NCBI RefSeq assembly: GCF_001570605.1
Contig: NZ_BBXG01000020.1
Location: 91,156-155,155 of the forward strand
DNA length: 64,000 nucleotides
Direction: 5' to 3'
Origin: Herbidospora cretacea
GTDB lineage: Bacteria > Actinomycetota > Actinomycetes > Streptosporangiales > Streptosporangiaceae
Under the pieces are notes generated by a model. The model saw only the letters and a list, made by a program, of their open reading frames with translations, was not told the DNA's origin and did not search any database. Within the stretch, counting starts at the first letter, position 1. Each line of letters starts with the position of its first letter. The position numbers were made by a program, and so were the translations under genes. This document shows, piece by piece, positions 7,439 to 17,237 of the stretch.

Positions 7439-8848
7439 TCAGACCGCGACCGTGGCCGGGGCGGGGTTCAGGGCGAGGTTCTTGCGGGCCGCGACCATTC
7501 TGGTGACCAGGAGCGCCATGGCCACGCCGGTGAGACTGAGCAGGCCGGAGACCATGATGCCGACCCGGGGACCGGCCAGTTCGGCGATCCAGCCGATGAG
7601 CGGGGCGCCGATCGGGGCCCCGGCGGTGAAGACGAGAACGTAGATCCCCATCACCCGGCCGCGCATCTCGCTCGACGCCCCGAGCTGCAGCGTCGAGTTG
7701 GCGGTCGTCTGGACGGTGATCATCGCCAGTCCGGCCGGGACCAGCGCGACCAGGAACGCCCAGTAGCCGGGGCTGAACGCCGCCGCGATCTGGAACAGCC
7801 CGAACGCGACGCCCCCGACGATCAGGGTCCGCCGCGACGGGGTCACCCGCCGGGCCGCCTGGAGCGCCCCCACGACGGCCCCGATGGCGAACGCGCTGCT
7901 CGCGATGCCGAACGCCGAGGCCCCCGACTTGAACACCTCGGTCGACATGAGCGCGATCGAGGTGCTGAAACTCTGCGCGAACACGGCCACGAAGGCGACC
8001 ATGAGCACCGGCAGCAGCAGGTCGGGCTGCCCGAAGACATACCGGATGCCCTCCCTGAGCTGCCCCTTGCCGCGTTTGACCGGCTCGGGGGTGCGCAGTT
8101 CGGTCTTCCGCATCAGCAGCATGCCGCCGATGGTGAAGGCGAAGGTGAGGGCGTTGACCAGGAACAGCGGGCCGGTGCCGCCCAGCCAGTTGATCAGGAG
8201 CCCGGCGACGGCCGGGCCGACCACGCGGGCCAGGTTGAACGAGGAGCTGTTCAGCGCGATGGCGTTCGACAGGTCGTCGCGGCCGACCATCTCGACCACG
8301 AACGACTGCCGGGTGGGCACCTCGACGCAGGCCAGCAGGCCGAGCGTGAAGGCCATCACGTAGACGTGCCAGACCTGGGCCTGCCCGGTGACGGTCAGGA
8401 CGCCCATGGCCAGCGCCAGCGCCGCCATCAGCGACTGCGCGGTCATCAGCAGCCGCCGCTTCGGGAACCGGTCGGCCAGGACGCCGCCCCACATCCCGAA
8501 CAGCATGATCGGCAGGAACTGCAGCGCGACCGTGATGCCGAGCGCGGCCCCCGACCCGCCGGTCAGGCTCAAGACGAGCCAGTCCTGGGCCGTGCGCTGC
8601 ATCCACGTGCCGACGTTGGAGACCACCGAGCCGGAGAGGAACAGCCGGTAGTTGTGGTTCCGCAATGACCGGAACATCCCGGACTTCTCGGATGGATCAC
8701 CCTCGACCGCCACCTCGGAGCCGAGTTCTCCGGCCGCAGCGGCCTCGGCCTTCTCACCGGCTCCGTCGATCAGGCTGAGGCCGGGCTCCCGAACCGGCCC
8801 AGCACCCGTCCACTTCGCCAGATCGGCCGCGGTCCGCAGTCGTCTCAC
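7439..8848 (-). CDS. MFS efflux transporter (EntS/MFS_3 type)
   Basis: This 469-residue major facilitator has an N-terminal cytoplasmic tail of about 70 residues and then about twelve helices from SLRNHNYRLFLSGSVVSNVG onward. The loop 2-3 motif GGVLADRFPKRRLL and NSSSFNLARVVGPAVAG are typical of the PF05977 exporters such as EntS. It probably expels a small toxic compound. The GTG start at 8848 overlaps the marR stop as ATGTGA, so translation is coupled to marR. A longer in-frame extension upstream exists but only because it reads across marR in another frame. Expression should respond to the MarR ligand. Confidence 0.9.
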   Translation of the reverse strand: MRRLRTAADLAKWTGAGPVREPGLSLIDGAGEKAEAAAAGELGSEVAVEGDPSEKSGMFRSLRNHNYRLFLSGSVVSNVGTWMQRTAQDWLVLSLTGGSGAALGITVALQFLPIMLFGMWGGVLADRFPKRRLLMTAQSLMAALALAMGVLTVTGQAQVWHVYVMAFTLGLLACVEVPTRQSFVVEMVGRDDLSNAIALNSSSFNLARVVGPAVAGLLINWLGGTGPLFLVNALTFAFTIGGMLLMRKTELRTPEPVKRGKGQLREGIRYVFGQPDLLLPVLMVAFVAVFAQSFSTSIALMSTEVFKSGASAFGIASSAFAIGAVVGALQAARRVTPSRRTLIVGGVAFGLFQIAAAFSPGYWAFLVALVPAGLAMITVQTTANSTLQLGASSEMRGRVMGIYVLVFTAGAPIGAPLIGWIAELAGPRVGIMVSGLLSLTGVAMALLVTRMVAARKNLALNPAPATVAV

Positions 8849-9306
8849 ATTTGGGAGAGCTTCTCCAGGATGGGGGCGGCCCGGCGCAGGATCGCCTTCT
8901 CCTCCGCGGTCAGTTCGCCGAGGCGCTGGGCGAGCCAGGCCTCCTTGCGGCGGCGCTCCTCTTTCAGCAGCGCCTCGCCCGCCGGGGTGACCGAGAGGGT
9001 CACCTGACGCCGGTCCGTGGGGTGGGGCGAGCGGGCCAGCAGGCCGCGTTCCTCCAGATGGGTGACCACCCTGGTCATCGAGGGAGGCTGCACCTTCTCG
9101 TGCTCGGCCAGCTCGCCGGGGGTCATCGTGGTGTGCCGCTCGACGGCGGCCAGGGCCGCGAGCTGCGTGGGCGTCAGGATGTGGCCCGTGGCCTGCTTGC
9201 GCAGCCGACGGGTCAACCGGGCCAGCGACACGCGCAGCGCGGACGCCAGGCCGGCGTCGCTGCGCAGGTTCGCAGCCGGTTCGGGGTTCTGAGGGTTCGT
9301 TAGCAT
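8845..9306 (-). CDS. MarR-family transcriptional regulator
   Basis: The 153-residue product is a winged-helix MarR repressor: helices SALRVSLARLTRRLRKQ, the recognition segment LAEHEKVQPPSMTRVVTHLEERGLL, the wing DRRQVTLSVTPAGEALL, and a C-terminal dimerisation helix. It is the first gene of an operon with the MFS exporter and probably represses both. An inverted repeat GTTAGC-N16-GCTAAC spans its ribosome binding site and start codon and is the likely operator. Confidence 0.93.
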   Translation of the reverse strand: MLTNPQNPEPAANLRSDAGLASALRVSLARLTRRLRKQATGHILTPTQLAALAAVERHTTMTPGELAEHEKVQPPSMTRVVTHLEERGLLARSPHPTDRRQVTLSVTPAGEALLKEERRRKEAWLAQRLGELTAEEKAILRRAAPILEKLSQM

Positions 9307-9326
9307 AAGTCATTACCTTTGCTAAC
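9299..9326 (-). promoter_or_regulatory. Putative MarR operator over the marR start
   Basis: GTTAGC (9299-9304) and GCTAAC (9321-9326) form a perfect 6-bp inverted repeat. Between them lie the marR ribosome binding site (AAAGG) and start codon; a TATAGT -10-like box lies at its upstream edge. This is the expected layout for autorepression. Confidence 0.65.
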
Positions 9327-9377
9327 TATATGAGTCTCCTTGGCATTCCTCCACCGGGATACCTTCCCCAGAAACGA

Positions 9378-9407
9378 GGGCACGGCCCCCTAGAGGAGGC
9401 CGTGCCC
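9378..9407 (-). terminator. Terminator of the xylanase gene
   Basis: GGGCACGGCC at 9378-9387 pairs with GGCCGTGCCC at 9398-9407 around a short loop, just past the xylanase stop codon. Confidence 0.75.
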
Positions 9408-9418
9408 GGGTCAAGAGA

Positions 9419-11359
9419 TCAGGCGCAGGTGTAACCCGACGCGAGCGAGGTGTCGCTGCTGGGACGCGCCACCTGGAAGCCGAACGTCGTGCTGGCGCCG
9501 GAGCCCAGGTTGCCGTTGTAGGCCGCGTTGCGGGCCGTCACCGTGTTCCCGGACACCGTGAGGACGGCGTTCCAGGAGCCGACGATGGTGTGGCCGGAGG
9601 GCAGCGTGAAGGTGACCGCCCACGAGGTGCGCGAGGAGCTGCCGTTGGTCACGGTCACCGGCTGGATGACGTAGCCGCCGGCCCACTGGGTCTGCACCGT
9701 GGCGGTGGCGGAGCAGCCGCCGGTGCTGCCGCCCGTGGTGGTGAAGGTCACCGACGCCGAGTTCGACGACAGGTTGCCCGCGCCGTCGCGCGCCCGGACG
9801 TAGACCGTGTACGCCGTGGAGGCCGACAGCCCGGTCAGGGCGACCGAGTTGGTGGTGGAGGTCGCGATCTGCGTACCGGAGGAGTTGTAGACGTTGTAAC
9901 CGGCCAGCCCCGAGCCGCCCGAGTCTGTCGACGCGGTCCAGCTCAGCGTGGCGCCCGACGAGGTGATGCTCGACGCGGTGGGGGTGCCCGGCGTGGTGGG
10001 GGCGGTGGTGTCGGTGCTGCCGCCCGTGGTGGTGAAGGTGACCGACGCCGAGTTCGACGACAGGTTGCCCGCGCCGTCGCGCGCCCGGACGTAGACCGTG
10101 TACGCCGTGTTGGCCGACAGGCCCGACAGGGTGACCGAGTTGGTGGTGGAGGTCGCGATCTGCGTACCGGAGGAGTTGTAGACGTTGTACCCGGCCAGGC
10201 CCGAGCCGCCCGAGTCGGTCGACGCGGTCCACGACAGGGTGGCGCCCGAGGAGGTGACGCCGGACGCGGTCGGGGTGCCCGGTGTCGTAGGTGCCGTCGT
10301 GTCGCTCGGGGTGCCGTTGTCGAGGGCGTTGTGGACCGCCGTGTACGACGGCTTCTGCGAGTAGTTGTTGTCGTAGATCAGCGCGGAGCCCTCACCCGGG
10401 AAGGTGTCCGGGACCCACGAGTACTTGTCGGTGAAGCCCCAGATGGTCACACCGGCGCAGGCCGTGACGGCGAGACAGGCGTTCACCACGTTGGTGTAGT
10501 AGGTCGCCTGCTGGGTGTCCTTGGCCGAGGTGCGCGAACCCTGGATGCGGACGTCGAGCTCGGTGATCCTGACCTGGACGCCGAGGTTCGCGAACCGCTG
10601 GAGGTTCTGCTGGAGGTCGTTCGGGAAGCCGTACTGGGTGGAGAGGTGCGTCTGGAACCCGACGCAGTCGACCGGCACGTTCTGCGACCGGAGCTGCGAG
10701 ACCAGGTTGTACATCGCGGTGCTCTTGGCGTTGATGCCCTCGACGTTGTAGTCGTTGATGCACAGCCGGGCGTCGGGGTCGGCGGCGCGGGCGGCGCGGA
10801 AGGCGTCGGCGATGAAGCTGGAGCCCAGCGTGTTGTACCAGAACGACGAGCGGAAGCTGCCGTTCTCCTCGAAGACCTCGTTCACCACGTCCCACGAGGT
10901 GACCGTGGGGTTGCTGGCGTAGCGGCCGACGACCGTCGCGATGTGCTCGTTCATGGCGTTGCGCATGTTGGTGGCCGACAGGCCCTGGACCCAGCCCGGG
11001 GTCTGGTTGTGCCAGACGAGGGTGTGGCCGTGCACCTGGGCGTTGTTCGCGGTGGCGAAGTTGACGATCTGGTCGGCGCCCGAGAACGTGTACTGGTTGT
11101 CGTTCGGCTCGGTGTCGCTCCACTTCATCGCGTTCTCGGCGGTGATCTGGTTGAACTCGGCGGCCGCGATGTTCCGGTACGCCGTCTCGTTGGCCAGTGG
11201 CGAGGTGGCGAGGGCCGTGCCGATGAACTTGCCGCGCGCCTGGGCGTGCACGCGCAGCGCCGCGTTGGCCGAGGCCGGCGCGGCGACGAGCACTGTCGCG
11301 GCGGCCGTGGCGAGGGCGCAGACCGCCGCCGCCAGAGATCGCCATTTCATGGAACGCAC
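9419..11359 (-). CDS. Secreted endo-1,4-beta-xylanase: GH10 + two FN3 + CBM2
   Basis: The enzyme hydrolyses xylan outside the cell. The 646-residue chain begins with a signal peptide (cleavage near APASANA), then a GH10 barrel with acid/base E161 in WDVVNEVFEE and nucleophile E267 in ITELDVRIQ. Two nearly identical FN3 domains follow (about residues 350-540) and a C-terminal CBM2 with the paired cysteines GCSAT and SGYTCA. The start is taken at GTG 11359, which has AGGAG five bases upstream; the next ATG at 11350 is too far. A CCGAAA-CC-TTTCGG palindrome lies upstream, a likely sugar-repressor site. It is monocistronic, with its own terminator. Confidence 0.95.
   Translation of the reverse strand: MRSMKWRSLAAAVCALATAAATVLVAAPASANAALRVHAQARGKFIGTALATSPLANETAYRNIAAAEFNQITAENAMKWSDTEPNDNQYTFSGADQIVNFATANNAQVHGHTLVWHNQTPGWVQGLSATNMRNAMNEHIATVVGRYASNPTVTSWDVVNEVFEENGSFRSSFWYNTLGSSFIADAFRAARAADPDARLCINDYNVEGINAKSTAMYNLVSQLRSQNVPVDCVGFQTHLSTQYGFPNDLQQNLQRFANLGVQVRITELDVRIQGSRTSAKDTQQATYYTNVVNACLAVTACAGVTIWGFTDKYSWVPDTFPGEGSALIYDNNYSQKPSYTAVHNALDNGTPSDTTAPTTPGTPTASGVTSSGATLSWTASTDSGGSGLAGYNVYNSSGTQIATSTTNSVTLSGLSANTAYTVYVRARDGAGNLSSNSASVTFTTTGGSTDTTAPTTPGTPTASSITSSGATLSWTASTDSGGSGLAGYNVYNSSGTQIATSTTNSVALTGLSASTAYTVYVRARDGAGNLSSNSASVTFTTTGGSTGGCSATATVQTQWAGGYVIQPVTVTNGSSSRTSWAVTFTLPSGHTIVGSWNAVLTVSGNTVTARNAAYNGNLGSGASTTFGFQVARPSSDTSLASGYTCA
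9727..10308 (-). repeat. Tandem 291-bp duplication encoding two FN3 domains
   Basis: The segments starting near 9731 and 10022 are in register at a 291-bp (97-codon) period and differ at few positions. They encode the two FN3 modules of the xylanase (both contain YNVYNSSGTQIATSTTNSV). The very high DNA identity points to a recent in-frame duplication or continued gene conversion. Confidence 0.9.
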
Positions 11360-11373
11360 TAGATCTCCTCTTT

Positions 11374-11387
11374 CCGAAACCTTTCGG
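11374..11387 (-). promoter_or_regulatory. Palindrome upstream of the xylanase (putative operator)
   Basis: CCGAAA-CC-TTTCGG is a perfect 6-bp inverted repeat 15 bases upstream of the xylanase GTG start. CGAAA/TTTCG-type palindromes are known operators in actinomycete xylan utilisation; assignment here is inference. Confidence 0.6.
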
Positions 11388-11483
11388 TAACGCTCGTGTC
11401 GCACGGAAGGCTAGAATCGGCCGGTAGTGCGGTCAACGAACCGACCGTGCGACAGAGAGAGATCCAGCAATTTATCGGCGTGA

Positions 11484-11494
11484 GTCTGAAAGTT

Positions 11495-11500
<6 letters not shown>
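11484..11500. promoter_or_regulatory. 17-bp perfect palindrome between permease and xylanase
   Basis: GTCTGAAA-G-TTTCAGAC is a perfect 8-bp inverted repeat that overlaps the stop codon of the permease gene and lies about 125 bp upstream of the xylanase start. It shares the GAAA/TTTC core with the nearer palindrome at 11374 and may be a second operator; the lack of a T-run makes a terminator role less likely. Confidence 0.45.
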
Positions 11501-12964
<1,464 letters not shown>

Positions 12965-13100
12965 GTGCGCAGAGTGACACCACGTACATCCTGGGAGAAG
13001 ACCCAGGTCGCCGCCGTGATTCTTTCGTTGCGCTTTCGTACGCGCCCCGCGTCGAACCTCACGCGGGTCACTGGTGACCTGCCGGATTTAAGCTGACGTT

Positions 13101-13106
13101 TAGGGT
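13101..13106 (+). promoter_or_regulatory. -10 box of a leaderless transcript
   Basis: TAGGGT lies six bases before the GTG at 13113. Confidence 0.6.
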
Positions 13107-13112
13107 GGCAGG

Positions 13113-13388
13113 GTGACCCAGCAGCGGCGGCCCGATCCAGAGCCACTCAAGACCAACGACACCGCGACGATCATGGTGGGCATCGTCCTGTGGGCGATCG
13201 CGCTGATCGTTCTGCTCATCGTCCGGCCCGACCAGAGCTGGTATTCGTGGACCTGCGTGGCCGGGATCGGCATGGGCTTCTTCGGGCTCTGGTTCGTGAA
13301 GCGGCGCGACCGCAAGGCCGGCCGCGAGGTCACGAGGTCCGGCGCAGCAGCAGAGTCACGAAGCCCAGCACCCCCCGATATCCCTTGA
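13113..13388 (+). CDS. DUF2530 small membrane protein
   Basis: The 91-residue protein contains the DUF2530 signature PEPLKTNDTATIMVGIVLWAIALIVLL, a second helix (WTCVAGIGMGFFGLWFV) and a basic cytoplasmic tail. Function is unknown; the family is confined to actinobacteria and usually sits next to this permease/methyltransferase block. The GTG at 13113 follows a TAGGGT box by six bases. The 3' end overlaps the convergent methyltransferase gene by 59 bp. Confidence 0.85.
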   Translation: MTQQRRPDPEPLKTNDTATIMVGIVLWAIALIVLLIVRPDQSWYSWTCVAGIGMGFFGLWFVKRRDRKAGREVTRSGAAAESRSPAPPDIP

Positions 13389-14070
13389 GCCACATGTCGC
13401 GGTGTTCCAGCGCGGCCGTCCGCGCCGCTTCGCCGTCGGGGCCGGGGTGGTCGAGCGCCCAGCGCAGCAGGCTGCCGGTCCACGACCACTCGTAGTCGTC
13501 CCATTCGGACAGTTCGCTGGTGTAGGCGTAGACCGTGGCGTATCCCGCGCTCTCGGCGCGTTCGACGGTGCCGGCGAGGTCGGCGTACTCCCCCGGCTCG
13601 GCGCCCAGCGTGATCAGCGTCTCGGCGTTCGGCGGGACCTCCCAGAAGCCCTCCCCGATCAGCGCCAGGCCGCCCGGCTTGAGGTGCTCCTTGACCGCGT
13701 TGGCGGTCTCGACCAGGCCGCCGTAGGCGTGCGTGGCGCCGACGCACATGACCAGGTCGTAGAGGCCGTTCTTGTAGTCGGCGGCAGCCGTCTGGTGCAG
13801 CGTGAGCTGGTGGTCGAGGCCCTGCCGCTCGGCCATGATCCGGCAGGACTCCAGGCCCTCGCGCGAGAGGTCGACCGCGTCGGCGGTGGCGTCCTCGTGC
13901 ATCGCGAGGGCGCGGAGCGTCCACACGCCGTGGCCGCAGCCGAGGTCGAGGACGCGCGGCTGGCCGCCGAGCTTGGCCCGGCGCAGGATGCGGGTGACCG
14001 TCTGGCCGCTCACCGGAGCGGCGATCGGATGGTCGGTGTGCGCGATGTGACTGATCAGGTGACGTTCCAC
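13330..14070 (-). CDS. Class I SAM-dependent methyltransferase
   Basis: The 246-residue protein has a Rossmann methyltransferase fold: motif I VLDLGCGHGVWTLRAL (about residues 40-55), an acidic residue after strand 2 (AVDLSREGL), motif IV DLVMCVGATHAYGG and the post-motif LKPGGLALIGEGFW. The substrate is not evident; the WEVPPNAET and SWTGSLLRWA segments suggest a small-molecule type. It is the last gene of an apparent minus-strand operon (DUF3027, GHKL protein, methyltransferase) with gaps below 40 bp. GTG start at 14070. Confidence 0.9.
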   Translation of the reverse strand: MERHLISHIAHTDHPIAAPVSGQTVTRILRRAKLGGQPRVLDLGCGHGVWTLRALAMHEDATADAVDLSREGLESCRIMAERQGLDHQLTLHQTAAADYKNGLYDLVMCVGATHAYGGLVETANAVKEHLKPGGLALIGEGFWEVPPNAETLITLGAEPGEYADLAGTVERAESAGYATVYAYTSELSEWDDYEWSWTGSLLRWALDHPGPDGEAARTAALEHRDMWLKGYRGVLGFVTLLLRRTS

Positions 14071-14109
14071 CCGACCAGCCTGCCAGTTGTCCGTCGGGAT
14101 CCGCTTCGC

Positions 14110-17100
14110 TTATCCGTCGAGATCCGCTTCCGCCAGCAGCAGCGGCACCCTTTCCGGGTCGCGCAGCAGCGCCTCGACCGCGAGCCGGTCGCCCCACTGC
14201 CCGGCCGCCCAGGCCAGCCCGCGGGCCAGCCCCTCGACGCCGCTGGCGTGGACCCGGCCCTCGAAGAACCGCCACGGCACCGGCCTGCCGTCGACGAGCA
14301 GCTCCTCATGCCGCGTGTACGAGGTGGGCGCCCCCGGCAGCAGCCGGTGGACCTGCGGGGGAACCGGCGCGTCGGCGCCCGGGGAGGTCACGTCGCCGGT
14401 GACGACCTCGCCGACGAGCGGCAGGTCGAGCACCTCCGACAGCGCCTCGGCCTGGTCGAACCCGACCAGCACGAGCGGCCGGTCGGCCACCAGCGCGAGC
14501 AGGTCGGGGGCCTCCACGACGACCGGCTCCAGCTCGCCGTCGACGTCGGCGACCACGATCTCGCCGTTGAGCACCGCCCGGACCGCCGACGGCGGGCTCA
14601 CCCGGTCGGGCGCGACCTCGGCCAGCGCCTTCCACAGAGCCCGGAGCTGGGCCCGGTCGACGGGCCGCGACGCGTCGGCCATCAGGTCGAGCAGCTCCTC
14701 AGGGCCGCCGTGGGAGGCGAGCAGGTCGGCCAGGGTGGAGCGGACCCCGATCATCGTGAGGGCGGCCTCGTCGGCGACGGGAGGCGCGTCGGCGTACAGC
14801 CCGAAGAGGAGGGGGTCGGCGGAGGCCAGCCGCAAGGTGGTCGGCTCCCGGCCGTCGATCACCGGGTGATGCGCCAGCCACCAGGCCGTGTAGGACGGGA
14901 CCTCGTGGACGTCTCCATTGGCGACCACCCGGAGCGGCTGGAGGGCGGCCCTCAGCGGCGGCCGGGCCAGCAGCGGCAGCGCGGCGGCCCAGTCGGCGAC
15001 GTATTCGAGGTCGCGGACCGCGGTGAACTCGCGCGCCACGGGCGGCACGTCGAGCTCGGGCAGCAGGTCGAGGACGGCGTCGAGCCACTCGTCCTCACGG
15101 TCGAGGTCGTGGTCGCAGTCGTCGGGGTCGAGCACCACGTCGGCGTCGTTGACCACGGCGAACCCGTCGAGCACCCCGGCGGCGGCCAGCACCCGCGAGC
15201 CGAACTTCTCCACCAGGTCGGGCGCCGCGAACGGGGCCTCCTGGTCGATCAGCCTGGCCAGGTCGCCGCCTTCGAGCAGCAGGTCGCCGGCGGCGTAGAC
15301 CTCGCCGTCGGCGCCCCGCAGCGCCAGCGTGGCCAGCCAGGGCGCCTCACCGGCGGTCAGCCCGGCCGCGTCGACCAGCGCCAGCACGGCCTGGGCCACC
15401 GGCTCGGGATCGGCCGACCCGGCCGACTCGGTGACGGCGGCGTGGGTGAGCGGGTCGTCGAGGACGGTCCGGGGCGTCGCCTCGGCCGCGCCCAGGCGCA
15501 GCAGCAGGGGGTGGGCCGCGTCGGGGTGGACGATCCGCAGCCCCAGCGGCGCGAGCAGCGAGGCGTCGAGCGCCTTGTCGCCGTCGGTCATGACGAGCGT
15601 GCCCCGGGCGCCCCGGACCAGCCGCCCGTCGGCCAGCGGCACCGCCACGGCCCCGACGGCCTCCAGGTCGTCGGCCGGGATGACCGAGTAGAGCGCCCGC
15701 CACCAGGCCGGCGTCCGGTCGCGCACGGCGTCGCCGGAGAGCATGTCGATCACGTCGGCGAGCTCGATGCGGCGGATGTTCAGCCCCGGCAGCGCGTGGT
15801 GGCGCACCGGCCAGCCGGAGGGCAGCAGCCCCGGCACCATCTCGGCCACCATCGTCAGGAACTCACCGGGCCCGGCCACCACCCGGGCGTCGCGCCCGGC
15901 GATGACCAGCTCCTCCTCCTCGGCGAGGGAGACCGGCGGCAGCCCGTCGGCCACCCGCCGGGCGTTGACGACCTCGGCGTAGCGCCCCGTGGGCTCCTCG
16001 GGCGCCGAGATCGCCGGCAGCAGCGGCAGGTCGGGCAGCAGCGCGAGGATCTCACCGCGGATCGCGGCGTCGAGCTCGCCCTTGGCCAGCACCTGAGGCA
16101 CCAGGTCGAGCAGCCGGGGAGTGCGCGGCAGCGAGCGCAGCAGGTCGCAGTAGACCTCGGCCGAGCGCCGCACCAGGAAGTCGGTCAGCGGCCCGGCCGC
16201 GACGTGACGCCGGTCGGTGGCCAGCGGGAACGTCGCGATCAGCAGCGCGGGCAGGTCGAGCGGCTCGTCGGAGGGCGTCGGCGCGTGGACCGACGACGGC
16301 ACGTCCTTCGGCAGCGGCAGCGCCTCACCGGCCCGCCTGGCCTGGTCGCCCCAGGCCCGCGCCTGGCCGTGGGTCACCGCCCCGGCGATCGGCACCGCCC
16401 ACCGCACCTGCCAGAACGGACGGGCCCGCTCCTCGGTCGGCCGGTCGGCGAACAGGTCGCCCACCTGCTCGGGTGTGAACTCGCCCGACGCCTCGACGAC
16501 GTGCCACCCGGCGGCGGTGACGCTGCGCCAGACCCCGTCGACCTCGATGTCGATCGCCGACAGGGCGGGCATGACCAGCGGCAGCGCCGGGCTGGTCTCC
16601 TCCAGCATCCGCCGCACGGCGTCTTCCGCGGCGGCGTCGCGAAGCGGGAGGCGGACGATGGAGTCGAAACCCTCGGGCACCGTCAGCTCGGCCGGGAACG
16701 GCAGCCGGAGCAGCGGCACATGGCCCTCCCGCCCGGCGAGCTCCCCCTCCAGCGACGGGATCCCGGCGACGAGCTCGGAGGTGAGCGCCCGCGACCAGCG
16801 CACGCCGCCGGTCGCCCGCGAGGCGATGGCCGGTTCGTCGCTGACTGAGACGACGGCCGCGAAGCCGACGCCGAACCGCCCGGCCGCGCCGGCCTCGTCG
16901 CGCTTGCCGGAGACCCGGAGCGTCGACAGGCCCTCGACCCCGGTGGCGTCGAGCGCGCCGCCCGTGTTGGCCGCCTCGAGCACGCCGTCGCGCAGCGTCA
17001 GCCGCAACCGGCCGGGCACCCCGGCGCGCAGCGCGGCGTCGGCGGCGTTCTGGGCCAGCTCGACGATCAGGCGGTCGCGGTAGCCGCCGAGCGCGAAGTC

Positions 17101-17202
17101 CTCCTCGGCGTTGGCGTCCTCCCGGAACCGGGCGGGCGAGGCCGTCCAGGCGGCGAGCACGTTCTCACGCAGGCGGGTGGTGCCGAAGAGGTCGTTCATC
17201 AC
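14110..17202 (-). CDS. Sacsin/Hsp90-like GHKL ATPase-domain protein
   Basis: The 1030-residue protein begins with a Bergerat-fold ATP site: N-box RLIVELAQNAADAA (E48 to A57), G1 box region LEAANTGGALDATGVEGLSTLRVSGK and G2 box GRFGVGFAAVVSVSD. The remaining 800 residues are Leu/Asp/Glu/Ala rich with no other motif I recognise. This matches actinobacterial proteins annotated as sacsin N-terminal ATP-binding-like or HSP90-like. A chaperone-like role is inferred. It lies 35 bp behind the DUF3027 gene and 39 bp before the methyltransferase. A second ATG three bases downstream is an alternative start. Confidence 0.88.
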   Translation of the reverse strand: MMNDLFGTTRLRENVLAAWTASPARFREDANAEEDFALGGYRDRLIVELAQNAADAALRAGVPGRLRLTLRDGVLEAANTGGALDATGVEGLSTLRVSGKRDEAGAAGRFGVGFAAVVSVSDEPAIASRATGGVRWSRALTSELVAGIPSLEGELAGREGHVPLLRLPFPAELTVPEGFDSIVRLPLRDAAAEDAVRRMLEETSPALPLVMPALSAIDIEVDGVWRSVTAAGWHVVEASGEFTPEQVGDLFADRPTEERARPFWQVRWAVPIAGAVTHGQARAWGDQARRAGEALPLPKDVPSSVHAPTPSDEPLDLPALLIATFPLATDRRHVAAGPLTDFLVRRSAEVYCDLLRSLPRTPRLLDLVPQVLAKGELDAAIRGEILALLPDLPLLPAISAPEEPTGRYAEVVNARRVADGLPPVSLAEEEELVIAGRDARVVAGPGEFLTMVAEMVPGLLPSGWPVRHHALPGLNIRRIELADVIDMLSGDAVRDRTPAWWRALYSVIPADDLEAVGAVAVPLADGRLVRGARGTLVMTDGDKALDASLLAPLGLRIVHPDAAHPLLLRLGAAEATPRTVLDDPLTHAAVTESAGSADPEPVAQAVLALVDAAGLTAGEAPWLATLALRGADGEVYAAGDLLLEGGDLARLIDQEAPFAAPDLVEKFGSRVLAAAGVLDGFAVVNDADVVLDPDDCDHDLDREDEWLDAVLDLLPELDVPPVAREFTAVRDLEYVADWAAALPLLARPPLRAALQPLRVVANGDVHEVPSYTAWWLAHHPVIDGREPTTLRLASADPLLFGLYADAPPVADEAALTMIGVRSTLADLLASHGGPEELLDLMADASRPVDRAQLRALWKALAEVAPDRVSPPSAVRAVLNGEIVVADVDGELEPVVVEAPDLLALVADRPLVLVGFDQAEALSEVLDLPLVGEVVTGDVTSPGADAPVPPQVHRLLPGAPTSYTRHEELLVDGRPVPWRFFEGRVHASGVEGLARGLAWAAGQWGDRLAVEALLRDPERVPLLLAEADLDG

Positions 17203-17237
17203 ACGCTTCCGGATGACGGGGCGAAAGGGAGGTCAGG

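Noticed and set aside
12965..13112. Purine riboswitch ahead of the NCS2 permease
   Set aside because: No three-way junction core is present; only a 6-bp hairpin is seen.
13402..16848. Very long plus-strand open frame (1148 codons) opposite the GHKL ATPase gene
   Set aside because: It is the high-GC antisense shadow of the real gene: composition is Arg/Gly/Pro/His rich with no domain, and the minus strand encodes a coherent GHKL protein.
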